DNA of 36,852 nt. It comes from Raskinella chloraquaticus (SeqCode) (GTDB lineage Bacteria > Pseudomonadota > Alphaproteobacteria > Rhizobiales > UBA4765). The stretch is from the NCBI GenBank assembly GCA_002365175.1, contig DEZK01000026.1, forward strand, positions 38,356-75,207, read 5' to 3'. A program made the position numbers and the translations under genes. Under the pieces are notes generated by a model that saw only the letters and a list, made by a program, of their open reading frames with translations, did not search any database and was not told the origin of the DNA. Positions 8,040 to 15,182 of this stretch are shown here, in pieces (the first letter of the stretch is position 1; each line of letters starts with the position of its first letter).

Positions 8040-8173
8040 GATGGATATGACCGCAAAATTGTCAAGTAACGCCGCCTCCCCCACCTTGACACTTGCGCGC
8101 GTTCGGCAAGTCTGTAGCCAAACGCGCCTTCTGCCGCGCGCATAACAACAACACACTTCCGGGAGACCTGCCC

Positions 8174-8929
8174 ATGTCCACCACCCCCAAAGTCGCCATC
8201 GTCACGGGTGCCGGCAGCGGCATCGGCAAGGCGGCGAGCCTGGCGCTGGCGAGAGCTGGCTTCGCGGTGGGGCTGGCTGGCAGGCGCAAGGACGCGCTAG
8301 CAGCGGTTGCGAAAGCAGCCCCCAACCCTGCCCTCATGCTGGCGCACCCCACTGATGTGGCCGATCCCGCCTCGGTTGCTTCGCTCTTTGCGGCGGTGAA
8401 GGCGAAATTCGGCCGGCTTGACCTTCTGTTCAACAATGCTGGCATCGGCGCTCCGGCGATCCCGATGGAAGACCTCACTTTTGAGCAATGGAAGGCGGTG
8501 GTTGATATCAACCTCACCGGTTCCTTCCTGTGCACGCAGGCAGCCATCCGTATCATGAAGGATCAGTCGCCACGCGGCGGGCGCATCATCAATAATGGCT
8601 CGATCTCGGCGCACGCCCCGCGCCCGAACTCCGTGCCCTATACCGCCACCAAACACGCCATCACCGGGCTCACCAAATCAACCTCGCTTGACGGGCGCCG
8701 CTACGATATTGCCTGCGGCCAGATCGACATCGGCAATGCCGCAACCGATATGGCCATGCGCATGGCCTCCGGCGTGCCGCAGGCCAATGGCGAGATCGCA
8801 ATCGAGCCGTTGATGGACCCCGAACACGTTGCTGACACCATCGTTCACATGGCCTCGCTGCCGCTGGCGTCCAACGTGCAGTTCGTCACCATCATGGCGA
8901 CCAAAATGCCTTTTGTTGGCAGGGGTTAA
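8174..8929 (+). CDS. SDR family NAD(P)-dependent oxidoreductase
   Basis: The 251-residue protein is a classical short-chain dehydrogenase/reductase. It has the Rossmann motif TGAGSGIG (11-18), NNAG (87-90), and the catalytic Ser143, Tyr156 and Lys160 (YTATK). An Arg-Arg pair (37-38) after the second strand, without an Asp at its end, suggests NADP(H) preference, but this is tentative. The start is ATG 8174 with GGGAG 8 bases upstream; an in-frame extension to 8093 has no ribosome binding site. The gene stands alone between the toxin-antitoxin remnant and a convergent Usg gene. Its substrate cannot be told from sequence. Confidence 0.88.
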   Translation: MSTTPKVAIVTGAGSGIGKAASLALARAGFAVGLAGRRKDALAAVAKAAPNPALMLAHPTDVADPASVASLFAAVKAKFGRLDLLFNNAGIGAPAIPMEDLTFEQWKAVVDINLTGSFLCTQAAIRIMKDQSPRGGRIINNGSISAHAPRPNSVPYTATKHAITGLTKSTSLDGRRYDIACGQIDIGNAATDMAMRMASGVPQANGEIAIEPLMDPEHVADTIVHMASLPLASNVQFVTIMATKMPFVGRG

Positions 8930-8935
8930 CGGCGA

Positions 8936-8953
8936 CAACTGAATCGTCAGTTG
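8936..8953. terminator. bidirectional hairpin between convergent SDR and Usg genes
   Basis: A perfect 7-bp stem (8936-8942 with 8947-8953, CAACTGA/TCAGTTG) with a 4-base loop lies 6 bases after the SDR stop and overlaps the Usg stop codon. No T-run follows on either side, so termination efficiency is uncertain. Confidence 0.45.
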
Positions 8954-9231
8954 AGCGCCCACATGCCCGCCACCGGCTTGAGTTCGGCCGGCTTGATCAA
9001 CCGCGAATGGGCAACCGCCACTGAAAACAACCTGCCCTCGATCTCGCGCTGCCAGAAGCTGAGGAATTTGTTGAGGATGGGAAAGCGCGGCGCCTCGTCA
9101 TAATCCTGCCAGATGAAGGTTTGCAGCAGATGGGGATGATCGGGCATGCAGTAGAGAATATGCGCGGTGGTGAGGCCCGAGCCGCGCAATTGCGCCAGCA
9201 GATCTTTGTCCATCACAGATAGGTCGGTCAT
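8947..9231 (-). CDS. usg: Usg family protein
   Basis: This 94-residue protein belongs to the Usg family, short alphaproteobacterial proteins once annotated as a possible phosphoribosylanthranilate isomerase subunit because of a location near trp genes in Caulobacter; no function has been proven. The family-typical core is seen (TTAHILYCMPDHPHLLQTFI, then FPILNKFLSFWQREIEG). The start is placed at ATG 9231, preceded by GGAGC with 6-bp spacing; an 18-residue in-frame upstream extension is not family-like. It is convergent with the SDR gene. No trp gene is nearby. Confidence 0.85.
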   Translation of the reverse strand: MTDLSVMDKDLLAQLRGSGLTTAHILYCMPDHPHLLQTFIWQDYDEAPRFPILNKFLSFWQREIEGRLFSVAVAHSRLIKPAELKPVAGMWALN

Positions 9232-9354
9232 GGCTTGCTCCTCGATGAAGTTATCCTTCCTCGAATGCAGCCCCTCGCCGATCAAGCCCGACGCCTCCGC
9301 GCGTCTTTCGAACTCGTTCAGTGCCTCAATTCGACGCCCGAAAGATTAAGAAAG

Positions 9355-9366
9355 CATGACGTCATG
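9355..9366. promoter_or_regulatory. 12-bp perfect palindrome in the gap before the DUF547 gene
   Basis: CATGACGTCATG is a perfect palindrome lying 124 bases upstream of the usg start (minus strand) and 133 bases upstream of the DUF547 gene. Its placement in a divergent intergenic region of 268 bases suggests an operator, but no regulator gene lies alongside and no family can be named. Confidence 0.35.
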
Positions 9367-9499
9367 ATGCGGTGAAACGCGGTTCAAGCCCAACACTTAT
9401 CCTCACGAACGCGTGGATGGAGGCGTGCTGGCCGCAATACTGACACAATCGGCAGTCGCAACGGGCAGGTCTTACTGCCGCGATCTCCTGGAGCCAGAC

Positions 9500-10318
9500 A
9501 TGACGCAAGAGATGATCTCACGCCGCTCGCTGATGGGGGCAGCGCTGGTACTGACCGCCTTACCAAAGCGCGCAGCAAGTGCAGCTGACGGTGATGCGCT
9601 GTTTGCTGAGCTGCTGAGAAAATACGTCGCGAACGGGCGCGATGGTATCAACCGCGTCGATTACCGGCGCTGGCACGCTGACGCCCAGGACCGGATGGCG
9701 CTTGGCGCCTACATCGCCATGTTGGCACGCGCGCGCCCCTCGCAGATGGCGCGCCCGCAAGCCCTGGTCTTCTGGGCAAACCTCTACAATGCGCTCACGC
9801 TGAAGGTGATCCTTGATCATTATCCGGTGAAATCGATCCGCGACATCCGCAGCCAGTCCAGCCTGCTCGACCTCAAGGCGCTGATTGGTCCGTGGCGCAC
9901 CCAGCTGGTGAGCATCGAGGGAAAAAGCCTGTCTCTGGACGACATCGAGCATGGCATCATGCGCCCGACATTCGCCGATCCGCGAGTCCACTATGCGGTC
10001 AATTGCGCCTCTATCGGCTGCCCCAACCTGCAACCGGCGCCCTGGCGCGCGGCAAGCCTCGATGGCGATCTTGATGCCGCCGCCCGTGCCTATGTCAACC
10101 ACCCGCGCGCGGTGACGGTGAAAGCCGATGGATCGCTGAAGATATCCAGCATCTATCGCTGGTTCATCGAGGATTTCGGCGGCAATGATGCGGGCATCCT
10201 GCGCCATCTGCGCCAGTTCGCCAATGCTGATCTGGCGGAGCGCCTGGCAGGCACGCCGCGCATCAGCGAAGATGGTTATGACTGGACGCTCAATGCGCCC
10301 GGCACAGGCGCCGGTTGA
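9500..10318 (+). CDS. DUF547 domain-containing protein, Tat-type signal
   Basis: The 272-residue protein has an N-terminal twin-arginine-type signal (ISRRSLMGAALVLTALPKRAASA), indicating export, then a DUF547 domain with the family motifs FWANLYNALTLKVILDHYPV and HYAVNCASIGCPNLQPAPW. The conserved Cys and His pattern has been compared with papain-fold enzymes but the function is unknown. The start at ATG 9500 has TGGAG 6 bases upstream; a longer in-frame start at 9413 would hide the signal. Its stop overlaps the next gene by 4 bases (TTGA), so the two are translationally coupled. Confidence 0.82.
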   Translation: MTQEMISRRSLMGAALVLTALPKRAASAADGDALFAELLRKYVANGRDGINRVDYRRWHADAQDRMALGAYIAMLARARPSQMARPQALVFWANLYNALTLKVILDHYPVKSIRDIRSQSSLLDLKALIGPWRTQLVSIEGKSLSLDDIEHGIMRPTFADPRVHYAVNCASIGCPNLQPAPWRAASLDGDLDAAARAYVNHPRAVTVKADGSLKISSIYRWFIEDFGGNDAGILRHLRQFANADLAERLAGTPRISEDGYDWTLNAPGTGAG

Positions 10319-10905
10319 CAGGCGTGCTCCTGAACGCCCGCCGTCCTGTCCGGTGGTGCACCGCAGGCGTGCTTGCTGTGATGGCGATGTCAGCAGCCAT
10401 CTCAGCGGAGACAACACAGGGCATAACGCCACCGCGTATCAGCGTCGATTATGATGCCGCCGCTCAAACTGTTCGTGTCCTTGCCTCGATCGACATTCCC
10501 GCTCCTCGCCCTGTGGTGTGGCGGGTGATGAATGATTGCACCTACGCGTTTCGGATTGTTTCCGGCCTCAAAACCTGCCGTATCCTCGAGATGACACGCA
10601 GCGGCGATATCCGCGAGCATGTCATCAATCCGGCCTTCCCCCTGCCTGAAATCCGTAGTGTCTTCCGCTCCGACTATATTGAGCCACGGCTCATCCGCTT
10701 CCGCCAGATCACCGGCGACTATGTTCATTCCAATGGCGAATGGCGCCTGGAGTTGCTGGGGACGGGCACGCGCGTGGTCTATGATGCAGCGCTCGCCCTC
10801 ACCATTCCCCTGCCGGCCATGTTGATCCGTGCGAAAATCCGCAGCGATTTTCTTGTGACCTTGCGTGCGCTGCGCCGGGAAGCGGTTGCGGCCGCCGCCA
10901 AATGA
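10315..10905 (+). CDS. secreted SRPBCC (START-like) family protein
   Basis: This protein of about 196 residues starts with a basic segment and hydrophobic stretch (CTAGVLAVMAMSAAISA) typical of a signal peptide, followed by an SRPBCC/START-like fold: strand IDIPAPRPVVWRVMNDCTYAFRI and a C-terminal helix after PLPAMLIRAKIRSDFLVTLRAL. Such proteins bind hydrophobic ligands. The start may be TTG 10315, overlapping the DUF547 stop, or GTG 10324; neither is certain. The 3' end overlaps the glycosyltransferase gene by 4 bases (ATGA). It is not CoxG, which is cytoplasmic and lies inside cox clusters. Confidence 0.75.
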   Translation: MTGVLLNARRPVRWCTAGVLAVMAMSAAISAETTQGITPPRISVDYDAAAQTVRVLASIDIPAPRPVVWRVMNDCTYAFRIVSGLKTCRILEMTRSGDIREHVINPAFPLPEIRSVFRSDYIEPRLIRFRQITGDYVHSNGEWRLELLGTGTRVVYDAALALTIPLPAMLIRAKIRSDFLVTLRALRREAVAAAAK

Positions 10906-11597
10906 CGGCCGGCCTACCCCCGTTGCGCATTTCGCTCATCATCCCTGCACGTAATGAGGCGGAGAACCTTTCCTCCCTGCTGCAAACACGCGCTTTGGCG
11001 GATTTCGCCGAGATCATCGTCGTTGATAATGGCAGCAGCGATGACACCCCGCATATCGTTGCTGCAAGCCCCGGCGTCGTTCTGGCGCGCAGCGCGCCTG
11101 GACGCGGACAGGCGATGAATGCGGGTGCGGCGGTGAGCAAAGGCGACGTCCTGTTCTTCCTCCACGCCGACAGTCGCTTGCCCGCGCAGGCACAAGCCGC
11201 CATCCGCGCCGCCTTGTCGGACGCCCGTGTCATCGCCGGCTGCTTTCGGCTGGCGTTTGATCGCAGCAGCGCCACCCTGTCGCTCTCCGCCTGGATGACG
11301 CGCTTCGATACCTGCGTCACCACCTTTGGTGACCAGGGTTATTTCATCCGCCGCAGCGCCTTTGAGCGTCTCGGTGGTTTTGCCGCATGGCCCATTCTGG
11401 AAGATGTTGACATGCGCCAGCGGCTGCGGGGCTTGGGAATATTTCGCAAGCTTGACCTCGCCATCACCACCTCCGCGCGCCGCTTTGCCCGCCATGGCCC
11501 GCTGCGCCAGCAATTGCGCAATTGCCTGATCCTCTCCCTCTACGGGCTGGGGGTGTCGCCGCATCGTCTGGCACGGCTCTATCGCCCGCAAGCTTGA
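10902..11597 (+). CDS. TIGR04283-type family 2 glycosyltransferase
   Basis: The 231-residue protein is a short GT-A fold glycosyltransferase: nucleotide-binding start SLIIPARNEAENL, Asp-Asn in VVDNGSSDDT, a metal-binding DxD-like FLHADS, and the acceptor motif PILEDVDMRQRLR. The line FGDQGYFIRRSAFERLGGF matches the TIGR04283 group (rSAM/selenodomain-associated transferase 2, annotated in some databases as arsenosugar biosynthesis glycosyltransferase). No membrane segment is obvious. It is translationally coupled (ATGA) to the SRPBCC gene, so DUF547, SRPBCC and this enzyme form one operon. The usual partner transferase 1 and radical SAM protein are absent, so an arsenosugar role is only a possibility, though arsenic genes lie 6 kb away. 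Confidence 0.85.
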   Translation: MTAGLPPLRISLIIPARNEAENLSSLLQTRALADFAEIIVVDNGSSDDTPHIVAASPGVVLARSAPGRGQAMNAGAAVSKGDVLFFLHADSRLPAQAQAAIRAALSDARVIAGCFRLAFDRSSATLSLSAWMTRFDTCVTTFGDQGYFIRRSAFERLGGFAAWPILEDVDMRQRLRGLGIFRKLDLAITTSARRFARHGPLRQQLRNCLILSLYGLGVSPHRLARLYRPQA

Positions 11598-11629
11598 GCC
11601 ATTGGTGATGAAGGGATGCGGCATCAAAG

Positions 11630-11650
11630 GGTGCCAGCCACTGTGGCACC
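11630..11650 (+). terminator. hairpin after the glycosyltransferase gene
   Basis: A 7-bp perfect stem (11630-11636 with 11644-11650, GGTGCCA/TGGCACC) and 7-base loop lie 32 bases after the stop. No T-run follows. It could slow exonucleases or terminate weakly. Confidence 0.35.
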
Positions 11651-11812
11651 ATCACCCGTTAACCCAAGCTCGGCCAAATCCCGCACGCGTGGCGCCGGCA
11701 AAATGCTGCAACAGCCCAATTTTATCGGGGATAACGACAGAGCTCATGGCCGTTTGCGGCCAGAAGCACTAATCATGGAGCTTCGCACGATGGCGGCAGG
11801 GGATGGTGGAAC

Positions 11813-12097
11813 ATGCGCGTTTGCGCTCTCATTACGACCTTTATCCTCGCTCTGGCGACCCTCCAGCCTGTCGCAGCCCAACCCTCGCCAGCACAGAAGG
11901 ATGCCAGCGGCCAGTCCTGCGGCCGCATCCAGTCGATATGCGCGGCCCGCTGCAAGACGCGCGCGCCCACCGACACCAATTGCCTCGCCGATCACTGCAC
12001 GCCCAAACTCGAGGAATGCCTGACGACCGGTTGCTGGCAGGAAGGCAGGCTCTACGGCGGCAAGCTTACCTGCAATCTGGTGAAATCACGGCGCTGA
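11813..12097 (+). CDS. small secreted eight-cysteine protein
   Basis: The 94-residue protein has a clear Sec signal peptide (hydrophobic CALITTFILALATLQPVAA, likely cut after Ala22) and a mature part of about 72 residues with eight Cys at 36, 43, 47, 57, 62, 69, 74 and 87, an even number compatible with four disulfides. It is rich in charged residues. No family is recognised. The ATG at 11813 has a weak purine-rich stretch (GGGGATGGTGGAA) upstream. Its last 12 bases overlap the convergent GNAT gene. Function unknown; periplasmic location is inferred. Confidence 0.65.
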   Translation: MRVCALITTFILALATLQPVAAQPSPAQKDASGQSCGRIQSICAARCKTRAPTDTNCLADHCTPKLEECLTTGCWQEGRLYGGKLTCNLVKSRR

Positions 12098-12616
12098 GCC
12101 CGGCGCCAGACGCTTCTCGAACCAGTGGTGGGCATAGGGATTGTCGTTGAAGCGGGCGATCTCGCGATAACCCTCGCGGCGGTAAAGCGCCTGCGCCTCG
12201 TGAAGCGTACGATTGGTATCGAGCCTGAGGACCTCAAGGCCGCGCTCGCCCGCGATCACTTCGAGCCGGTCGAGCAGCCGCTTGGCAATGCCAAGACCGC
12301 GCGCGCCGGGCGCCGTCCACACCCGCTTGATCTCACCCGACACGCCATCGGCCCCGCACACCAGTACGCCGCAGCCCACAGCCTCTCCTTCAAGCGTTGC
12401 CAGCACGAAATAGCCCCGCGGAGGGCGCATATCAGCGTCATTCGCCGGATTTGCCGCCGGATCAAAACCAGCCTCGAAGCGGGTCGCAAGCTCACGGTAA
12501 TACGCTTCAAGACAGGCGCGTGCCGCAATATCGTCAGGCGCCACGACCGCAAAGGTTACGGCGCCGACCCGCTGCTGGTTGAAGCGAGGAACAGGCTGGA
12601 GCGTTTTCGGGCTCAT
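12086..12616 (-). CDS. GNAT family N-acetyltransferase
   Basis: The 176-residue protein is a Gcn5-related acetyltransferase, with the acetyl-CoA pyrophosphate loop GARGLGIAKRLLDRLE around 105-120 preceded by strand GEIKRVWTAP, and the C-terminal GYREIARFND and AHHWFEKRL segments. These resemble MarR-linked and free-standing GNATs that acetylate small amines, but the acceptor is unknown. It lies 41 bases downstream of the LysR gene on the same strand and may be cotranscribed. Its 3' end overlaps the convergent eight-Cys gene by 12 bases. Confidence 0.85.
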   Translation of the reverse strand: MSPKTLQPVPRFNQQRVGAVTFAVVAPDDIAARACLEAYYRELATRFEAGFDPAANPANDADMRPPRGYFVLATLEGEAVGCGVLVCGADGVSGEIKRVWTAPGARGLGIAKRLLDRLEVIAGERGLEVLRLDTNRTLHEAQALYRREGYREIARFNDNPYAHHWFEKRLAPGSAP

Positions 12617-12657
12617 GAGCTGACTTTAGCCGGACAATGCCCGCAGGCAAGCCCGTA

Positions 12658-13563
12658 TCACGCGCCTCGCCTGCCGATATGCTCTTTCAGAAAATCGACC
12701 ATCGCCCGCACCTTGCGCGGCAGGAAGGCGCGGCTCGGGTAAACGATCCACGCGGCGGTGGTGAAGCTGGTGGGGGTAACGTTCAGGCCGGGAAAGAGGT
12801 CGATCAGCCGCCCATCCGCCAGCGGATCGGCCACCAGCCAGTCAGCGAGCATGGCCGGGCCAAGACCGGCCAGAACCGCACCGCGCAGCGCCAGCGGCGT
12901 TGATACGAGAATATCACCGGCAATATCGACAGCCTTTTCCGCGCCTGTCGCACTGCGATAGCGAAATCCACTGCGAAAGCCCGGCAGGTCGAGCAGCAGG
13001 CAGCGCTCGCTTGACAAGGCTTCCGGCGTTGGCGGCGCGCGATGGGTGGTGAGCCAGCCGGGACTTGCCACCAGCTTGTAATGCGTATCGACGAGCTTGG
13101 AAGCGATGACATCCCCTTGAAGCGCCGCCCCCAGCCGGATCGCCAGGTCGATGCGTTCGCCGACGAGATCGAGATTGCTGTCGGTAAACACCAGATCAAG
13201 TTTCAGATCGGGATAAAGCCGGCGGAATTCACCAACCAGCGGCATCACGCAGATTTCGCCATACGCAACCGACGCCGTCAGGCGCAACGTCCCGCTGACG
13301 GTTTCCGTCATATCGAGCGCTTCGCTGCGCGCGCGGCGCAACTCCTCAAGAATGGCATCGAGGCGCTTGACAAACGCGTCACCCGCTTCGGTCAGCGTCA
13401 GCCGCCTTGTGCTGCGCTGGAAAAGGCGCAGCCCCAACTCCTCTTCGAGCCGGGCAATCACACGCGACACCGAGGAGGGATCAATCGCACGTTCCTTGGC
13501 TGCCGCAGCGAAACTGCCGCGCTGCGCCACATCGAGCAGGAGCGAGAGGTTTTCAATATCCAT
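12658..13563 (-). CDS. LysR family transcriptional regulator
   Basis: The 301-residue protein has the LysR winged helix at the N-terminus (NLSLLLDVAQRGSFAAAAKERAIDPSSVSRVIARLEEELGLRLFQRSTRRLTLTEAG) and a periplasmic-binding-like effector domain from about residue 90. It is of the usual family length. It is divergent from the AhpD-like gene at 13674, and LysR regulators commonly control the gene they diverge from, so that gene and the dehydrogenase behind it are the likely targets. An 11-bp inverted repeat (13562-13626) spans the gap and overlaps this gene's start codon, which suggests autoregulation. The inducer is unknown. Confidence 0.9.
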   Translation of the reverse strand: MDIENLSLLLDVAQRGSFAAAAKERAIDPSSVSRVIARLEEELGLRLFQRSTRRLTLTEAGDAFVKRLDAILEELRRARSEALDMTETVSGTLRLTASVAYGEICVMPLVGEFRRLYPDLKLDLVFTDSNLDLVGERIDLAIRLGAALQGDVIASKLVDTHYKLVASPGWLTTHRAPPTPEALSSERCLLLDLPGFRSGFRYRSATGAEKAVDIAGDILVSTPLALRGAVLAGLGPAMLADWLVADPLADGRLIDLFPGLNVTPTSFTTAAWIVYPSRAFLPRKVRAMVDFLKEHIGRRGA

Positions 13564-13626
13564 TCGTGCAAGATACGCATTTCAATCGTGGATGACTACC
13601 TATTTTTGACAGCCACTTGCACGAAT
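13562..13626. promoter_or_regulatory. inverted repeat in the LysR / AhpD-like divergent promoter
   Basis: ATTCGTGCAAG (13562-13572) and its exact reverse complement CTTGCACGAAT (13616-13626) flank a 43-base AT-richer spacer. The centres are 54 bases apart, about five helix turns. Two sites on the same helix face are what a tetrameric LysR regulator would bridge. The regulator assignment is inferred from position. Confidence 0.6.
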
Positions 13627-13673
13627 ATACCAGCCGCATCGCCGCTGAAGCGGCATGCATGCAGGAGACGCCC

Positions 13674-14240
13674 GTGACGAATTTCACCGTACATACCCTT
13701 GACTCAGCCCCCGCCGCTTCCCGCCCGCTGCTGGAAAAGACGCAGGCGGATTGGAGTTTCGTGCCAACCCTCCACGCCACGCTGGCCGAAAGTCCGGCGA
13801 CCTTGCAGGGCTATCGCGATCTCTTCGCACTTGTTCAGCAATCATCCTTCGCGCCGGCTGAACAGCAGGTCGCCTATCTCGCCGTCAACGTTATGCACGG
13901 TTGCGAATACTGCACCGCCGGCCATACCTTTCTTGCGCGCCAGGTCGGGCTTGCCGAGGACGCCATCCAGGCGCTGCGCAACCAGAAACCGATCGCCGAT
14001 GCCCGCCTTGAAGCTCTGCGCCGCTTCACCGAGACGGTCGTTGCCAGCCGCGGACACGCCGGTGATCAGGTCGTTGATGCCTTCATCGCTGCCGGCTTCA
14101 CCCGCGCCCAGGTCCTCGAAGTGGTGCTGATCATCGCCACCAAGACCATCTCGAATTACGTCAACCACCTCACCCATACCCCCAAGGAAAGCTTCATGAG
14201 CGATCCGTCACTGGGTTGGTCAGCCCCCAAAGCAGCCTGA
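13674..14240 (+). CDS. carboxymuconolactone decarboxylase / AhpD-like family protein
   Basis: This 188-residue AhpD-superfamily protein has the redox motif Cys77-x-x-Cys80 with His84 (HGCEYCTAGHT), in the same positions as the paralog at 160-705, though the overall sequence has diverged. A peroxidase-like or disulfide-reducing role is likely from these residues; the substrate is unknown. The start is GTG 13674, preceded by AGGAG with 6-bp spacing; an in-frame TTG at 13617 lies inside the inverted repeat and is unlikely. It is divergent from a LysR gene and 23 bases before a dehydrogenase gene on the same strand. Confidence 0.85.
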   Translation: MTNFTVHTLDSAPAASRPLLEKTQADWSFVPTLHATLAESPATLQGYRDLFALVQQSSFAPAEQQVAYLAVNVMHGCEYCTAGHTFLARQVGLAEDAIQALRNQKPIADARLEALRRFTETVVASRGHAGDQVVDAFIAAGFTRAQVLEVVLIIATKTISNYVNHLTHTPKESFMSDPSLGWSAPKAA

Positions 14241-14263
14241 CGACGCCAATCGAGGAGAAGATA

Positions 14264-15127
14264 ATGGCAAAGATAGCTTTTCTCGGCCTTGGCGCCATGG
14301 GGTCACGCATGGCGCGCAGCCTCATCGCTGCCGGGCACGAGATGACAGTATGGAACCGGTCCGCAGCCCTTGCCCGCGCGCTTGCCGATCACGGGGCGAT
14401 GATTGCTTCGAGCCCACGCGCCGCTGCGACCGGCGCCGACATCGTCATCGCCATGCTGCGCGATGATCAGGCCTCGCGCAGTGTCTGGCTTGATGACGAC
14501 GATGGCGCGCTTGCCGGCATGTCCGCTGGCGCGCTCGCCATCGAATGCTCGACGCTGACGGTTGCCTGGGCACGTGAACTGGCCGGAGCCGTCCACAAGG
14601 CTGGTCACAGCTTCCTTGATGCTCCGGTCGTCGGGTCCCGTCCCCAGGCCGAGGGCCGCCAGTTGATCTTCCTCGCCGGCGGAGCAGCAAGCGATGTCGA
14701 GCGGGCAACACCGTTCTTCAGCGCCATGGGCCAGGCAACCCATCACGTTGGCGGCAATGGCTGCGGTTCAGCGGTGAAGCTGGCGGTCAACGCCCTCTTC
14801 GCTATTCAGGTCGCGGGCATGGCCGAGTTGATCACCATGCTCAAGGCCGACGGCGTCGATATCACCCGCGCGGTCGAGGTCATCGGCGCGACACCGGTCG
14901 CCAGCGTGGCCGCCAAGGGTGCGGCAGCCTCCATGCTTGCCGGCAATTTCGCCCCGATGTTTCCGGTCGAACTGGTGGCAAAAGACCTTGACTATGTCGC
15001 CAGCGCCGTTGCCGCTGGACGAAACCGCGCGCCCCTCTCGGCTGCAACCCGCCTTGCCATGGGAGAAGCCATCGCCAAGGGGTTTGGCAATGACAACCTG
15101 ACCGGCGTGGTGCGCATTTACAACTGA
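14264..15127 (+). CDS. 3-hydroxyisobutyrate dehydrogenase-like NAD(P)-dependent oxidoreductase
   Basis: The 287-residue protein is a beta-hydroxyacid dehydrogenase-family enzyme: N-terminal Rossmann motif GLGAMGSRMARSL (8-20), substrate-binding segment ECSTLTV (Ser96), DAPVVGSRPQAEG (119-131) and catalytic Lys172 in GNGCGSAVKLAVN. The usual D-x-P-V-S-G-G has become D-A-P-V-V-G-S, so the substrate probably differs from 3-hydroxyisobutyrate. The start ATG 14264 has GAGGAGA about 7 bases upstream. It follows the AhpD-like gene by 23 bases and is probably under the same LysR control. A strong hairpin ends the unit. Confidence 0.87.
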   Translation: MAKIAFLGLGAMGSRMARSLIAAGHEMTVWNRSAALARALADHGAMIASSPRAAATGADIVIAMLRDDQASRSVWLDDDDGALAGMSAGALAIECSTLTVAWARELAGAVHKAGHSFLDAPVVGSRPQAEGRQLIFLAGGAASDVERATPFFSAMGQATHHVGGNGCGSAVKLAVNALFAIQVAGMAELITMLKADGVDITRAVEVIGATPVASVAAKGAAASMLAGNFAPMFPVELVAKDLDYVASAVAAGRNRAPLSAATRLAMGEAIAKGFGNDNLTGVVRIYN

Positions 15128-15136
15128 GGCATGACG

Positions 15137-15163
15137 ACAGCCCGGCTTGCCAAGCCGGGCTGT
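15137..15163 (+). terminator. 12-bp hairpin terminator after the dehydrogenase gene
   Basis: A perfect 12-bp stem (15137-15148 with 15152-15163) around a 3-base loop begins 10 bases after the stop. The tail is TCTGCG rather than a T-run, so it may end transcription only partly. Confidence 0.6.
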
Positions 15164-15182
15164 CTGCGCCATCACGGACGCC

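Noticed and set aside
10315..10905. SRPBCC protein as CoxG of the hydroxylase cluster
   Set aside because: It has a signal peptide, lies 10 kb away on the other strand and is coupled to a DUF547 and a glycosyltransferase gene.
11616..12023. + strand frame overlapping the eight-Cys gene
   Set aside because: Overlaps a frame with a proper signal peptide; it has no domain and a poor start.
12125..12742. + strand frame opposite the GNAT gene
   Set aside because: Antisense shadow; the minus-strand frame has the acetyl-CoA loop and family structure.
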